Positions 1 to 13,536 of a stretch of DNA of 64,000 bases are shown here, piece by piece. Position 1 is the stretch's first letter. Every line of letters begins with the position of its first letter. The notes beneath the pieces were generated by a model, which was given only the letters and a program-made list of their open reading frames with translations, did no database searches and had not been told where the DNA came from. This stretch comes from Streptomyces sp. A3M-1-3 (GTDB lineage Bacteria; Actinomycetota; Actinomycetes; Streptomycetales; Streptomycetaceae), in assembly GCF_024213665.1 (NCBI RefSeq), contig NZ_JANAVP010000001.1, forward strand, positions 62,001 through 126,000, read 5' to 3'. A program made the translations under genes and the position numbers.

Positions 1-29
1 GATCCGCCCGGCACCGCGACCGGACACCG

Positions 30-72
30 AAGGCCCCCGTGGCCGGCCTCACCGGCCGGCCGCCGGGGCCTT
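30..72 (-). terminator. Terminator-like hairpin after the thiolase gene
   Basis: An AAGGCCCC arm at 30-37 pairs with GGGGCCTT at 65-72, and an inner GGCCGG/CCGGCC stem lies between them. It sits just past the thiolase stop codon. There is no long U-tract, as is common in Streptomyces. Confidence 0.6.
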
Positions 73-79
73 CCGGCCG

Positions 80-1285
<1,206 letters not shown>

Positions 1286-1449
1286 TTATTCCCGCAGTCT
1301 TATGAGAGCTACCCCCGTACGCAAGGGTCTTGCACGCGCCTTGCACCGGTTCTACACGCAACAGTTGACGCCGCGGCCCTTGCCACTTCCAGAACTCGTT
1401 ACTACCTTCAGGTCAAATCCTGATGGGCCGTCAGACTCTGGAGTTGCCG

Positions 1450-2694
1450 ATGCCCTGCCCAGCGCTGCCCGAAGGGTTCGACTTCACCGACCCCGATCTG
1501 CTCCAAGACCGCGTCCCCTTCCCGGAGTTCACACAGCTGCGGCAGACTGCTCCGGTCTGGTGGTGCGCCCAGCCCCGGGGCACCACCGGCTTCGACGACG
1601 AGGGGTACTGGGTCGTCACCCGCCACGCGGACGTCAAGTACGTCTCCACGCACCCGGAGCTCTTCTCCTCGAACACCAACACCGCGGTCATCCGCTTCAA
1701 CGAGACGATCAGCCGCGACCAGATCGAGGCACAGAAGCTGATCATGCTCAATATGGACCCGCCGGAGCACACCCGGGTCCGCCAGATCGTCCAGCGCGGC
1801 TTCACGCCGCGCGCGATACGTTCCCTCGCAGACGCCCTGCGCAACCGCGCCCGCACGATCGTCGAGACGGCGATCGCGAATGCCAAGGACGACGGCAGCT
1901 TCGACTTCGTCAACAACATCGCCGTCGAACTCCCGCTCCAGGCCATCGCCGAACTCATCGGCGTACCCCAGGAGGACCGGGCCAAGATCTTCGACTGGTC
2001 CAACAAGATGGCCGCGTACGACGATCCGGAGTACGCGATCACCGAGGAGGTCGGCACCGAGGCGGCGATGGAGATCGTCTCGTACTCGATGAACCTCGCC
2101 GCCGCCCGCAAGGAGTGCCCGGCCGACGACATCGTCAGCCAGTTGGTCGCCGCCGAGGGCGAAGGCAACCTCAGCTCCGACGAGTTCGGCTTCTTCGTCA
2201 TCCTGCTCGCCGTCGCCGGCAACGAGACCACGCGCAACGCCATCACCCACGGCATGCACGCCTTCCTCACCCACCCCGAGCAGTGGGAGCTCTACAAGCG
2301 CGAGCGCCCCGAGACGGCCGCGGAGGAGATCGTCCGGTGGGCCACGCCCGTCGTCTCCTTCCAGCGCACCGCCACCCAGGACACCGAGGTGGGCGGCCAG
2401 AAGATCCGGGCGGGCGACCGGGTCGGCATCTTCTACTCCTCCGCCAACCACGACCCCGAGGTCTTCGAGCACCCGGACCGGTTCGACATCACCCGGGACC
2501 CCAATCCCCATCTGGGCTTCGGCGGCGGAGGCCCGCACTTCTGCCTCGGCAAGTCCCTCGCCGTACTGGAGATCAACCTGATCTTCAACGCCATCGCGGA
2601 CGCGCTGCCCGACCTGCGGCTGACCGGCGACCCGCGCCGGCTGCGCTCGGCCTGGCTCAACGGCGTCAAGGAACTCCAGGTCAGCCGCGGCTGA
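1450..2694 (+). CDS. Cytochrome P450, CYP125-like
   Basis: Heme-thiolate monooxygenase of about 414 residues. The I-helix motif AGNETT lies near residue 256 (normally A/G-G-x-D/E-T-T), and the heme-binding segment FGGGGPHFCLG has its axial Cys near residue 365. The ATG at 1450 has a GGAG site 6 bases upstream and begins MPCPALPEGFDF; an upstream in-frame ATG at 1423 has a weaker site. CYP125 enzymes oxidise the terminal C26/27 methyl of cholesterol or cholestenone, and the divergent FadA5-like thiolase supports that role. It needs separate ferredoxin partners, none of which are nearby. The subfamily assignment is by resemblance only. Confidence 0.85.
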   Translation: MPCPALPEGFDFTDPDLLQDRVPFPEFTQLRQTAPVWWCAQPRGTTGFDDEGYWVVTRHADVKYVSTHPELFSSNTNTAVIRFNETISRDQIEAQKLIMLNMDPPEHTRVRQIVQRGFTPRAIRSLADALRNRARTIVETAIANAKDDGSFDFVNNIAVELPLQAIAELIGVPQEDRAKIFDWSNKMAAYDDPEYAITEEVGTEAAMEIVSYSMNLAAARKECPADDIVSQLVAAEGEGNLSSDEFGFFVILLAVAGNETTRNAITHGMHAFLTHPEQWELYKRERPETAAEEIVRWATPVVSFQRTATQDTEVGGQKIRAGDRVGIFYSSANHDPEVFEHPDRFDITRDPNPHLGFGGGGPHFCLGKSLAVLEINLIFNAIADALPDLRLTGDPRRLRSAWLNGVKELQVSRG

Positions 2695-3062
2695 CCGGCT
2701 TCTCGGGCGGCAGGGGCCCCCAAGCCCACGCCCACGCCCCCGCCCCTGCCGCCCGTACTCGTACCACCTGCACCTGCACCTGCACCTGCACCTGCACCCG
2801 TGCCCGTACCCGCCACCGGCGCCGCACGCACGGACGTACGGCGGGAGACGGGTCGCGGCAGGGCGCGCGCGGCAACCACGCCGAGGATCACGACGAGCAG
2901 CAGGGCGCCGAACGTCCAGGCGACGCCAAGGGCCTGCGGATGTCGATGATGCGGGGTGCGGAGTGATCCGTCCAACCCCGGGACGGCACGACGTACGGCC
3001 ATGTGTGCCGGAGCGCTGGACCGAGCACCCGTATGTCACCCGGAAGTTGGGAGGACGGCGGC
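2695..3062. other. Gap between P450 and serpin gene; possible small membrane protein
   Basis: No convincing gene is seen. A minus-strand reading frame starting at 3002 (MAVRRAVPGLDGS) has one plausible membrane segment (LGVAWTFGALLLVVILGVV) and then a Gly/Ala repeat. However, it runs about 260 bases into the antisense of the P450 end, so it may be only a high-GC open frame. Confidence 0.3.
2765..2794. repeat. Hexamer tandem repeat (CACCTG)5
   Basis: Five perfect tandem copies of CACCTG, followed by a degenerate sixth. On the minus strand it would encode a Gly-Ala dipeptide repeat in the uncertain small reading frame there. Confidence 0.85.
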
Positions 3063-4142
3063 CTAACGGGGGGCCTGCGCCTGCCAGCCGGCGAACAGCG
3101 GCACCTCGCCCGTGCCGTCGAGGACGGCGAAGCCGAAGGGGCGGTCGAAGGCGATCCGTTCGATCCGCCGTGGCCGCGGGGCACTGCCCGGCTGCATCAG
3201 GACGACGGTCGCCGCGGCCGCCTCGACCCCCAGCTCGGCCACCTTGACGACGGCCTCCTGGGCGACCGTGGATATCGCCAGCCGCTCCGGCGACAGCCCG
3301 GAGAAGTCGGCCTGGCCGGTCGTAGCCCGGTGCACTCCCAGTGCGGGCAGCTGCGGAGTGATGTCGATGGTCGTACGGACCGAGAAGCGCGGCAGCGCGA
3401 CGGCCACGTCCTCCGCGTCGACGGGCGAGCGAACCCCGCCGGGCGCCCAGGCGGCGGGCAGCACGTCGGCGGGCGCGGCGCCCGCCTCCCCCAGCACGAA
3501 GCGCACCCGCGCCCCCTGGTGGTCGCAACGCACCTCGACGACGGTCGCCCCGCACACCCTCCAGGCCTCGCCGGGCCAGGCGTTCCGGTGCATGGTCGGC
3601 ACCCGGTGGCGTACCCCGCAGGCATCGGTGAAGTCCGCGTCGCGGGTGCGGTGGGGCTCGAAGGGCTGGGCCCAGCGCGCCTTCAGGGCAAGGACGTTGA
3701 CCAGGGCCAGCACCGTGTCCGGCTGAAGCGGCACCGGCAGCCGCTCGATCAGCCCGCCGGTCCGCTCCCGCACCCACGCGTCGATCGCGTCCGGGTCGAT
3801 CGCCCCGAACCCGATGCCGGGCAGTGCCTCCCGGTACGCCCGGTAGACCGGCACCAGGCTCCACACCCCGGTCGCGACCGCCAGGGCATCGGTCCCGGCC
3901 AGCGCCCGCGCGGCCGCCGTCACGGCCTCGGCCGCGTCCGCCTCCGCCACCCCGAGCAGCGCCCGCAGTTCACCGGCGGTCTCCTTCCGCGCGCCCGCGG
4001 CGACGGCGCCGAGGGCCAGCCAGAGCCCGGCGGGCGAGCACACGAAGTCCTGGCTCCCGTCGCCGCCCAGCTCCGGCAGCCACCGCTCGGCCACCGCCCG
4101 CACGGCACTCCCGTACACAGCCACCCGCGCCCCCTGCACCAC
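3063..4142 (-). CDS. Serpin family serine protease inhibitor
   Basis: Serpin (peptidase inhibitor I4) of about 359 residues, near the family norm. The C-terminal hinge ELGVEAAAATVV matches the alanine-rich P17-P8 hinge of inhibitory serpins, and IAFDRPFGF matches the conserved block after the reactive loop. By hinge alignment the P1 position falls near the Gly-Ser of QPGS, so the target protease class is unclear. No signal peptide is visible, which suggests a cytoplasmic inhibitor. A GTG at 4157 would give 364 residues, but GAAGGGGG lies just inside that start and is well placed for the GTG at 4142 or 4139. Serpins are patchy in bacteria. It is convergent with the P450. Confidence 0.85.
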   Translation of the reverse strand: MVQGARVAVYGSAVRAVAERWLPELGGDGSQDFVCSPAGLWLALGAVAAGARKETAGELRALLGVAEADAAEAVTAAARALAGTDALAVATGVWSLVPVYRAYREALPGIGFGAIDPDAIDAWVRERTGGLIERLPVPLQPDTVLALVNVLALKARWAQPFEPHRTRDADFTDACGVRHRVPTMHRNAWPGEAWRVCGATVVEVRCDHQGARVRFVLGEAGAAPADVLPAAWAPGGVRSPVDAEDVAVALPRFSVRTTIDITPQLPALGVHRATTGQADFSGLSPERLAISTVAQEAVVKVAELGVEAAAATVVLMQPGSAPRPRRIERIAFDRPFGFAVLDGTGEVPLFAGWQAQAPR

Positions 4143-4226
4143 GCCAACCCCCTTCACATCACGGCAAGATCGGTAGTCTCACACGCCTGCTCCGGCGGCG
4201 TGGCCGAGTGAGGCAGGATGGGCGGC

Positions 4227-4562
4227 ATGAGCATCGTGAAGATCAATGTGCTGACCGTCCCCGAGGAGCAGCGCGAGGTGCTGGAGAAGCGCTTCGCCGC
4301 CCGTGCCGGCTCCGTGGAGAACTCCGACGGCTTCGAGTGGTTCGAGCTGCTGCGGCCCGTCGAGGGCACCGACCAGTACCTCGTCTACACCCGCTGGGCC
4401 GACGAGGCCTCCTTCCAGGCCTGGATGGAGGGCCCGATGAAGGCCGCCCACCAGGGCGGCCAGGCTTCGGCGGAGGGCGCCGAGCGCCCCAAGCCGGCTG
4501 CCTCCGGCTCCACCCTGTGGTCGTTCGAGGTCGTCCAGCAGGCGGCACCGAAGCAAAGCTGA
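4227..4562 (+). CDS. Antibiotic biosynthesis monooxygenase (ABM) domain protein
   Basis: Small protein of about 111 residues with a dimeric ferredoxin-like (alpha/beta barrel) ABM fold. The N-terminal MSIVKINVLTVPE strand, the SDGFEWFELLRP segment and YLVYTRWADEASFQAWM are typical of HmoA/IsdG-like or quinol monooxygenase-like proteins. An in-frame ATG at 4218 (MGGMSIV) is an alternative start. The substrate cannot be told: heme degradation, redox of a small aromatic, or no catalysis are all possible. It is followed by a strong hairpin terminator. Confidence 0.8.
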   Translation: MSIVKINVLTVPEEQREVLEKRFAARAGSVENSDGFEWFELLRPVEGTDQYLVYTRWADEASFQAWMEGPMKAAHQGGQASAEGAERPKPAASGSTLWSFEVVQQAAPKQS

Positions 4563-4570
4563 CGCGCGAG

Positions 4571-4601
4571 CACCCCCGCCGGGTCGTGCGCGGCGGGGGT
4601 G
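4571..4601 (+). terminator. Terminator after the ABM-domain gene
   Basis: CACCCCCGCCG at 4571-4581 pairs perfectly with CGGCGGGGGTG at 4591-4601 around a 9-base loop, and TTTC follows. Confidence 0.75.
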
Positions 4602-4659
4602 TTTCGGGGCGGGGTCGTTCGGGCGGGCCCCTTCGGGGCGGGCACGGGGAGCGGTGCGG

Positions 4660-5055
4660 TCAGCTCCAGAACCCGTCCGCTTCGTCGATGTCCTCGGTGC
4701 ACTCGTCGATGTCGGAGATCTTCCCTCCGACCATCGTGAAGAAGAGGCCGCCGTGCTCCTCCAGGCCCCGGTCGCCCCGGTCGGCGCGGAAAGTGTGGAA
4801 GGACATGACGTGCCCGCGGCCGTCGGCGAGCACACGTTCGAGCTGGACCTGCATGGTTCCGTTGGTCTCCTCGCCCATCCGGCGGTAGAGCCCCAGCACG
4901 GCGTCGCGGCCCTTGTGGTGCCCGGATATCGGGTTGCTGCCGGGTACGTGGTGGACGACATCCGACGTCATGAGGGAACTGAGGGTCTCCACGTCGCCCG
5001 CGCTGAACGCTTCGTAGCCCCGGCGCACCAGGGCACTGTCCGGGTGCTCAGCCAT
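4660..5055 (-). CDS. SnoaL/NTF2-like ketosteroid isomerase-fold protein
   Basis: Protein of 131 residues with the cone-shaped NTF2-like fold. Visible signs are the N-terminal helix LVRRGYEAFSAGDVETLSS, VVHHVPGSNPISGHHKGRDAVLGLYRRM, and the C-terminal strand pattern ISDIDECTEDIDEADGFW. Such proteins act as isomerases, cyclases or ligand binders, and the specific substrate is not readable. It lies downstream of the DHA2 exporter on the same strand, 104 bases away, so co-transcription is possible. Confidence 0.75.
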   Translation of the reverse strand: MAEHPDSALVRRGYEAFSAGDVETLSSLMTSDVVHHVPGSNPISGHHKGRDAVLGLYRRMGEETNGTMQVQLERVLADGRGHVMSFHTFRADRGDRGLEEHGGLFFTMVGGKISDIDECTEDIDEADGFWS

Positions 5056-5159
5056 AGCGGCTCACACCTGCCTTTCGCGCGTTTTCGGATCATTTCCATC
5101 ATCCGCCGGGCGATAGAGGCTGTCCACGCCGACCGCCGACCGCCGCCGGGTGGGCGCTC

Positions 5160-7283
<2,124 letters not shown>

Positions 7284-7331
7284 CTAGGGGTCTGCATAAT
7301 CGCTTGGCAGCAGCCAGGGAGGGGACCCGGA

Positions 7332-8288
7332 GTGAGCGCACAGCGCTGTCCACAATGCGGCACGGTAAGGGGCGCGGACGGGAGTCACGGCTGCGCCTGC
7401 GCGGAGCGCGCGGCGGAGGCGGTCCGCGCCGGGCGCACCGCGGAGATCGCGGCGGCGGAGGACTTCGACCCGCTGCGGATACGTCCGTACGTGACGCTCA
7501 GCGAGACGGAGCCCGCGCCGGAGCGTGCGGCTCCGCCGCTGCTCGGTGTCGTACAGCCGCCTTCGGAGCCCGTGCCGGGTCCCGTACGGGAGGCGGCGGG
7601 CCACCCGGCGGAAACGATGCAGCTCTTCCCGCTGCGGGCGGCCGCGGCTGGGGCCGCGCCCGGCGGCGCGGACACGCGGTCGGCGTCGGCGAGGCGGCGC
7701 CGCAGACGTGTGCCGGTGGCGGCCGTCGGCGCGGCCACGCTCGCGGTGATCGGGGTCAGCGCGTTCGCGGCGGGGGTGTTCTCGGACGGTTCCGAGGTCG
7801 AGCTGTCGATGCCGGAGGTACGGACATCCGCGCCCGCCGTCAGCGTGCGGCCGGACATCTCGGCCTCCACCTCGGACTCCCCGTCCCCGTCGCCGTCGGC
7901 CTCCGTGTCGGCTTCGCCGACCGCGTCCGCGTCGGCCTCCGCGTCGCCCACGCCGTCGGCCAGTGCCTCGCCGAGCAGCTCGAAGCCGGCGGCCGAGTCG
8001 CCGTCGCGCCCGCCGGCGAGCGAGAGCGCACCGGCGGATCCGACCCGGTCCCGGATACCGGGACCGCCCGAGCTGCGCTACGGCGACGAGGGTGCGGAGG
8101 TGCTCGAACTGCAGCGGCGGCTGGAGCAGCTCCAGCTGTACGACGGGCCGGAGAACGGCAAGTACGGGCGGCGGGTCGAGAGCGCGGTCGCCGAGTTCCA
8201 GATGTACGCCGGCGTCAGTGAGGACGAGAGGGGCGTCTACGGCGCGGAGACGCGCAGCCGGCTGGAATCCCTGACCCACGAGCCGTAG
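7332..8288 (+). CDS. Membrane-anchored peptidoglycan-binding protein
   Basis: Protein of 318 residues starting at GTG 7332, behind a GGGAGGGG site. Residues 1-30 hold a CPQCG...CAC zinc-ribbon-like cluster. A single membrane helix (VPVAAVGAATLAVIGVSAFAAG) lies near residues 120-142 after an arginine cluster. Next comes a Ser/Pro/Ala linker, and last a PG_binding_1 domain (LRYGDEGAEVLELQRRLEQL, FQMYAGVSEDERGVYG). The layout suggests a cytoplasmic N-terminus and a wall-binding extracellular C-terminus. It is divergent from the DHA2 exporter. Function beyond wall binding is unknown. Confidence 0.85.
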   Translation: MSAQRCPQCGTVRGADGSHGCACAERAAEAVRAGRTAEIAAAEDFDPLRIRPYVTLSETEPAPERAAPPLLGVVQPPSEPVPGPVREAAGHPAETMQLFPLRAAAAGAAPGGADTRSASARRRRRRVPVAAVGAATLAVIGVSAFAAGVFSDGSEVELSMPEVRTSAPAVSVRPDISASTSDSPSPSPSASVSASPTASASASASPTPSASASPSSSKPAAESPSRPPASESAPADPTRSRIPGPPELRYGDEGAEVLELQRRLEQLQLYDGPENGKYGRRVESAVAEFQMYAGVSEDERGVYGAETRSRLESLTHEP

Positions 8289-8422
8289 GTCCGGTCGTCG
8301 GCCCGGGTAGCGCAAACCGGCCTCAGTTTTGTACCGTAGGGAAACAAAGTGGTTCCGTCCGTACTCCCTGACCGGCGGACGGGACCGCTTGTTTCACTTC
8401 TCCCGCGCTCTGGAGCTCGCCG

Positions 8423-9142
8423 ATGCCGGCCACCACCCCCGTTGCCCTGACCGCCCGCGCCCTCCTGTTGGACATGGACGGGACGATCGTCAACTCCGAT
8501 GCGGTGGTGGAGCGCTGCTGGCGGGAGTGGGCACTGGAGCACGGGCTGGACCCGGAAGAGACGCTCAAGGTCGTCCACGGCAGGCAGGGTTACGCGACGA
8601 TGGCCGTCCTGCTGCCGGAGCGGCCGATGGAGCAGAACCACGCGGACAACCGCGTGATGCTCGCCCGCGAGACGGCGGACACGGAGGGCGTCGTCCCGGT
8701 GGCGGGCGCGCCCGCGTTCATGGCGGCGCTGGCGGAACTGCCGCATGCGCTGGTCACGTCGGCGGACGAGGCGCTGGCGCAGGCGCGTATGACGGCCGCG
8801 GGCCTGCCGATGCCGCGGATACGCATCACCGCGGAACGGGTCGGGGCGAGCAAGCCGGACCCGGAGGGCTTCCTGAAGGGAGCGGCGGAGCTGGGCTTCG
8901 ACCCGGCGGACTGCATCGTGTTCGAGGACTCGGAGGCAGGCATCGAGGCGGGCCGCGCGGCAGGCATGCGGGTGGTGGGCGTGGGCCCACGAGCAGAAGC
9001 CCACAACCCGACAGCACACGCGGCGGACCTGACACGGGTAACCGTGGAGCGCACGGGGTCGGGCGAACTGAGGGTGACGATCGGCGGACGCCGAACGGGG
9101 GCAGGGGGCCGACGGTGGTCAGGGGCACGCGGTTCGGCGTAA
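8423..9142 (+). CDS. HAD-superfamily phosphatase (sugar/polyol phosphatase type)
   Basis: HAD subfamily I hydrolase of 239 residues. The nucleophile motif LLLDMDGTIVNSD is at about residues 15-27, motif II is LVTSADE, motif III is the Lys of GASKPDPEGF, and motif IV is FEDSEAGIEAG. The helical cap between motifs I and II resembles glycerol-3-phosphatase or DOG phosphatase-like enzymes, so a small sugar phosphate is the likely substrate, not proven. A GGAG site precedes the ATG. The last 30 residues (GGRRTGAGGRRWSGARGSA) are low complexity and unusual. Confidence 0.85.
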   Translation: MPATTPVALTARALLLDMDGTIVNSDAVVERCWREWALEHGLDPEETLKVVHGRQGYATMAVLLPERPMEQNHADNRVMLARETADTEGVVPVAGAPAFMAALAELPHALVTSADEALAQARMTAAGLPMPRIRITAERVGASKPDPEGFLKGAAELGFDPADCIVFEDSEAGIEAGRAAGMRVVGVGPRAEAHNPTAHAADLTRVTVERTGSGELRVTIGGRRTGAGGRRWSGARGSA

Positions 9143-9326
9143 CCCGGGGCCGCCTGGCTTGAGAGTCTGGCGGGCCCAGTCTCCCTGGCCACCCCTGGGG
9201 CGATGCGCAACACCCACCACCCGGTGGCCGCTGAGCCGGCGGCCGGGTCCACCCCGGAATGACCGCGTCCCCAGCCGCCCACCGGCTTGCGGCCGGGCAC
9301 GGGCCCCGGGCCGGCGGCGGAGGCCC

Positions 9327-9908
9327 CTACCCGGCCACCGCCTCGTACAGGCTGAACGCCGCCAGCGCCAGCATCGCCAGCGCCGCCACCTTCGTGATCA
9401 GCCGCAGTGGTACGTGCTTCATCAGCGTCCGGCCGCCCAGGATGCCGATACCCGCCACCGCCCACAGCGCCAGTACCGCGCCCAGGCCCACCGAGAGCGG
9501 GTTGTCGTAACGTGCCGCGAGGTTCGCCGTCATGATCTGTGTCAGGTCACCGAACTCGGCGACGAGGATCAGCATGAATCCCGCGCCCGACACCTTCCAG
9601 AACGACTGGTCCGCCGGCGCCTTGACCTCCTCCTCGCCCTCGTCCTTCTTCAGCAGCAGCATCGCCGCGCCGATCAGGAAGAGAACACCGACGAACGCCT
9701 GCACCAGCCGGTGCGGCAGCAGCGTCAGCACACTCCCCGCCGCGATCGCCAGCGCGACGTGTACGGCGAAGGCCGCCGCCACACCGGCGAACACGTACGA
9801 CGCCCGGTAGCGCGTACCGAGCACCAGGCCCGCCATGGCCGTCTTGTCGGGGAGCTCGGCAAGGAAGACGACGCCGAAGGCGATCGCCATGATGGTGAAG
9901 CTGATCAC
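9327..9908 (-). CDS. GDT1/TMEM165 (UPF0016) family Mn2+ exporter
   Basis: Integral membrane protein of 193 residues with six predicted helices in two inverted halves. Each half carries the E-x-G/P-D-x-T signature, ELPDKTAMAG near the N-terminus and EFGDLTQIM near residue 122; these acidic motifs bind the exported cation. Bacterial relatives such as MneA export manganese. A manganese-sensing yybP-ykoY riboswitch sits directly upstream on the same strand, which makes Mn2+ the best substrate. Confidence 0.9.
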   Translation of the reverse strand: MISFTIMAIAFGVVFLAELPDKTAMAGLVLGTRYRASYVFAGVAAAFAVHVALAIAAGSVLTLLPHRLVQAFVGVLFLIGAAMLLLKKDEGEEEVKAPADQSFWKVSGAGFMLILVAEFGDLTQIMTANLAARYDNPLSVGLGAVLALWAVAGIGILGGRTLMKHVPLRLITKVAALAMLALAAFSLYEAVAG

Positions 9909-9999
9909 AGGTGGGTTCCTCGATCGGTCGGGCGTGCCGCACCGAGAGACCTGACTGTTTCAGGGGTCGCTTCGGCACGGCAGCGTCATCAAAAAACAA

Positions 10000-10115
10000 G
10001 GACACTGCGGCCGAAGGTCTCGCTGGCGGACCTGAACCACAGTCCGCCTCCGGGCGCCGGCTGAGCGAACTCAGCAGTATGTCGACGTTCCGGCGAAGAG
10101 CTACTCCCCTTCTGC
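10000..10115 (-). promoter_or_regulatory. yybP-ykoY manganese riboswitch
   Basis: Read on the minus strand, the leader has the two hallmarks of this class. AAGGGGAGTAGC is at about 10112-10100 and CGAGACCTT at about 10022-10014. A GGCGCCCGG-containing arm lies between them, and the ends pair as P1 (GAAGG/CCTTC). It lies about 95-200 bases upstream of the GDT1 gene. A TTGTTTTTTG run follows immediately (about 9990-9998) and could serve a terminator-type switch. In this class Mn2+ binding turns expression on. Confidence 0.85.
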
Positions 10116-10148
10116 TCCGTCCAGGGTACGCGACCGGGCCTACCGCCC

Positions 10149-10985
10149 TCAGGGCCGAAGGTCCCGGTGCAGCCTCCCCCGGGCCACCAGCTCCAGCACC
10201 ACCGCGACCGCCACCGCCTGCACCGCCATCAGTGCGACCAGCACAAACAGCTGCACAGCCGCCGCCAGCGCCGGCGACGACCCGGCCAGCAGCATGCCCA
10301 CGAAGGCCCCCGGGAGCGTGACCAGGCCCACGGTCCGGGTCTGGTCGAGGCCGGGCAGCAGTGCATCGGACGCGGCCGGACGGGCGATCTCCAGGCGCGC
10401 GTCCCGGTCCAGGAACCCGAGCGCCATCCCCGCCTCGACCTCACCCCGCCGCACCTCGAGTTCGTCCAGCGCCCGCCGGCCGCCCAGCACTGTCGCCGTG
10501 AGGGCGCCGCCGATCAGGATCCCGGCGACCGGGATCAGCGCGATCCCGCGCACCGGGACGAGCCCTGTCAGCACCAGCGCGGCGACCACGGGCCCGACCG
10601 CCACCCCGATCGGTACCGCCGCCCACCACCACGTGCTGTTGCCCGTGATGCGCCGGCCCGCGGTCCACACCGCCACCCCGTACATCAGCAGCAGGAAGGC
10701 GAGCAGCAACGGGAGCGCCCGCACCACCCACCCGATGAGCAGCGACACGGCGGCGAGTTGAACCGCCGCCCGCAGGCCCGCGGTGACGACGGCGCGGGCC
10801 CGGCCGCGACCGCCGTCCTCCGACAGCCGGGCGAACGCGACAACGGCCGCGGCGACAGCGAGCAGTACGGCAAGAACGGCCGCGAGGGTGAAGTTCACCG
10901 GCAGCAGCGCCTGACCGGCGGCCCGCAGGGGGTCGAGACGAACGGCAACAGCAACGGCAACGGCAACACCGGCATGGACGTGCAC
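10149..10985 (-). CDS. FetB/YbbM (UPF0014) family ABC transporter permease
   Basis: Permease of up to 278 residues with about seven hydrophobic segments and the family hallmarks DQTRTVGLVTLPGAFVGMLLAG and RRITGNSTWWW. In E. coli FetAB is linked to iron export and oxidative stress. No ATPase partner is adjacent on either side, so this is an orphan here. The N-terminal VAVAVAVAV stretch comes from a short GGCAAC-type DNA repeat around 10945-10966, so the true start may lie further in. It lies just upstream of the manganese riboswitch on the same strand. Confidence 0.85.
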   Translation of the reverse strand: MHVHAGVAVAVAVAVRLDPLRAAGQALLPVNFTLAAVLAVLLAVAAAVVAFARLSEDGGRGRARAVVTAGLRAAVQLAAVSLLIGWVVRALPLLLAFLLLMYGVAVWTAGRRITGNSTWWWAAVPIGVAVGPVVAALVLTGLVPVRGIALIPVAGILIGGALTATVLGGRRALDELEVRRGEVEAGMALGFLDRDARLEIARPAASDALLPGLDQTRTVGLVTLPGAFVGMLLAGSSPALAAAVQLFVLVALMAVQAVAVAVVLELVARGRLHRDLRP

Positions 10986-11161
10986 GCCGCAACCCTATGA
11001 CCCCCACCGGAACATGGCGGCGCGTCAGAACACTTGATGTGACGTGCCCATGTCGCCACCCTGTTACCTGGCGCCCATCCCAAGGCAACCTCGCGCCGCC
11101 ACGATGGCCGGGCCCCGCAGGGGTCGCACGGCCAAGGTCCCCCCATTTCAAGGGAGTTCGT

Positions 11162-11803
11162 ATGTCCGGTGTCTACGCGCGTCGAATAGCCGTTGTCGCA
11201 GCAACCGCCGCCCTCGCCGGCAGCAGCCTGCTCACCGCCCCCGCCGCCCAGGCCTCCCCGCCCACCCCCATCAGCGCGTCCACCGCCCGTACCTACCTCG
11301 GGCAGCTGACGGTGAAGACGGAAGGTTCCTCCAGCGGCTACAGCCGCGACCTCTTCCCGCACTGGAGCACCCAGTCGGGCGCCTGCAACACCCGTGAGGT
11401 CGTCCTCAAGCGCGACGGCTCGAACGTCCAGCAGGACTCCAGCTGTGCGGCCGTCAGCGGCAGCTGGTACTCCGAGTACGACGGCGCCACCTGGACCGCC
11501 GCCTCCGACCTGGACATCGACCACGTCGTCGCGCTCGCCGAAGCCTGGCGCTCGGGCGCCAACAGCTGGACCACGTCCAAGCGCCAGCAGTTCGCCAACG
11601 ACCTCACCCGGCCCCAGCTCATTGCCGTCACCGACAACGTCAACCAGTCCAAGAGCGACCTCGACCCGGCCGAGTGGCTGCCGCCGCTCACCTCCTACCG
11701 CTGCACCTACGCCCGGATGTGGGTCCAGGTGAAGCACTACTGGGCCCTCAGCATCGACTCGGCCGAGAAGAGCGCCCTCCAGGGAGTTCTGAACGGCTGC
11801 TGA
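11162..11803 (+). CDS. Secreted HNH nuclease (DUF1524/GmrSD C-terminal type)
   Basis: Protein of 213 residues with a Sec signal peptide: RRIAVVAATAALAGSSLLTAPAAQA, cleavage near residue 32. The mature domain carries DIDHVVALAEAW (catalytic His), then LIAVTDNVNQSKSDLDPAEWLP, the H...N..K-S-D pattern of DUF1524 HNH enzymes. Two Cys residues around SGACN/DSSCA may form a disulfide. An AAGGGAG site precedes the ATG; the open frame extends upstream to 10997 but that part is not needed. It is likely an extracellular DNase for nutrient scavenging or mycelial lysis; substrate specificity is inferred. Confidence 0.88.
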   Translation: MSGVYARRIAVVAATAALAGSSLLTAPAAQASPPTPISASTARTYLGQLTVKTEGSSSGYSRDLFPHWSTQSGACNTREVVLKRDGSNVQQDSSCAAVSGSWYSEYDGATWTAASDLDIDHVVALAEAWRSGANSWTTSKRQQFANDLTRPQLIAVTDNVNQSKSDLDPAEWLPPLTSYRCTYARMWVQVKHYWALSIDSAEKSALQGVLNGC

Positions 11804-11877
11804 GAAAGACACGGCCGGAAACTCCCCGCCGCCCTCCGTCGTTCCGTACCGTACGGGGCGACGGAGGAGGGGCTGAA

Positions 11878-13536
<1,659 letters not shown>

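Noticed and set aside
2765..2794. Hexamer repeats considered as a CRISPR-like array
   Set aside because: Period of 6 without spacers; simple tandem repeat only.
1408..3864. An 818-residue minus-strand frame running through the P450 and serpin genes
   Set aside because: No domain, no ribosome site, low-complexity product; it is antisense to a clear P450 and out of frame with the serpin.
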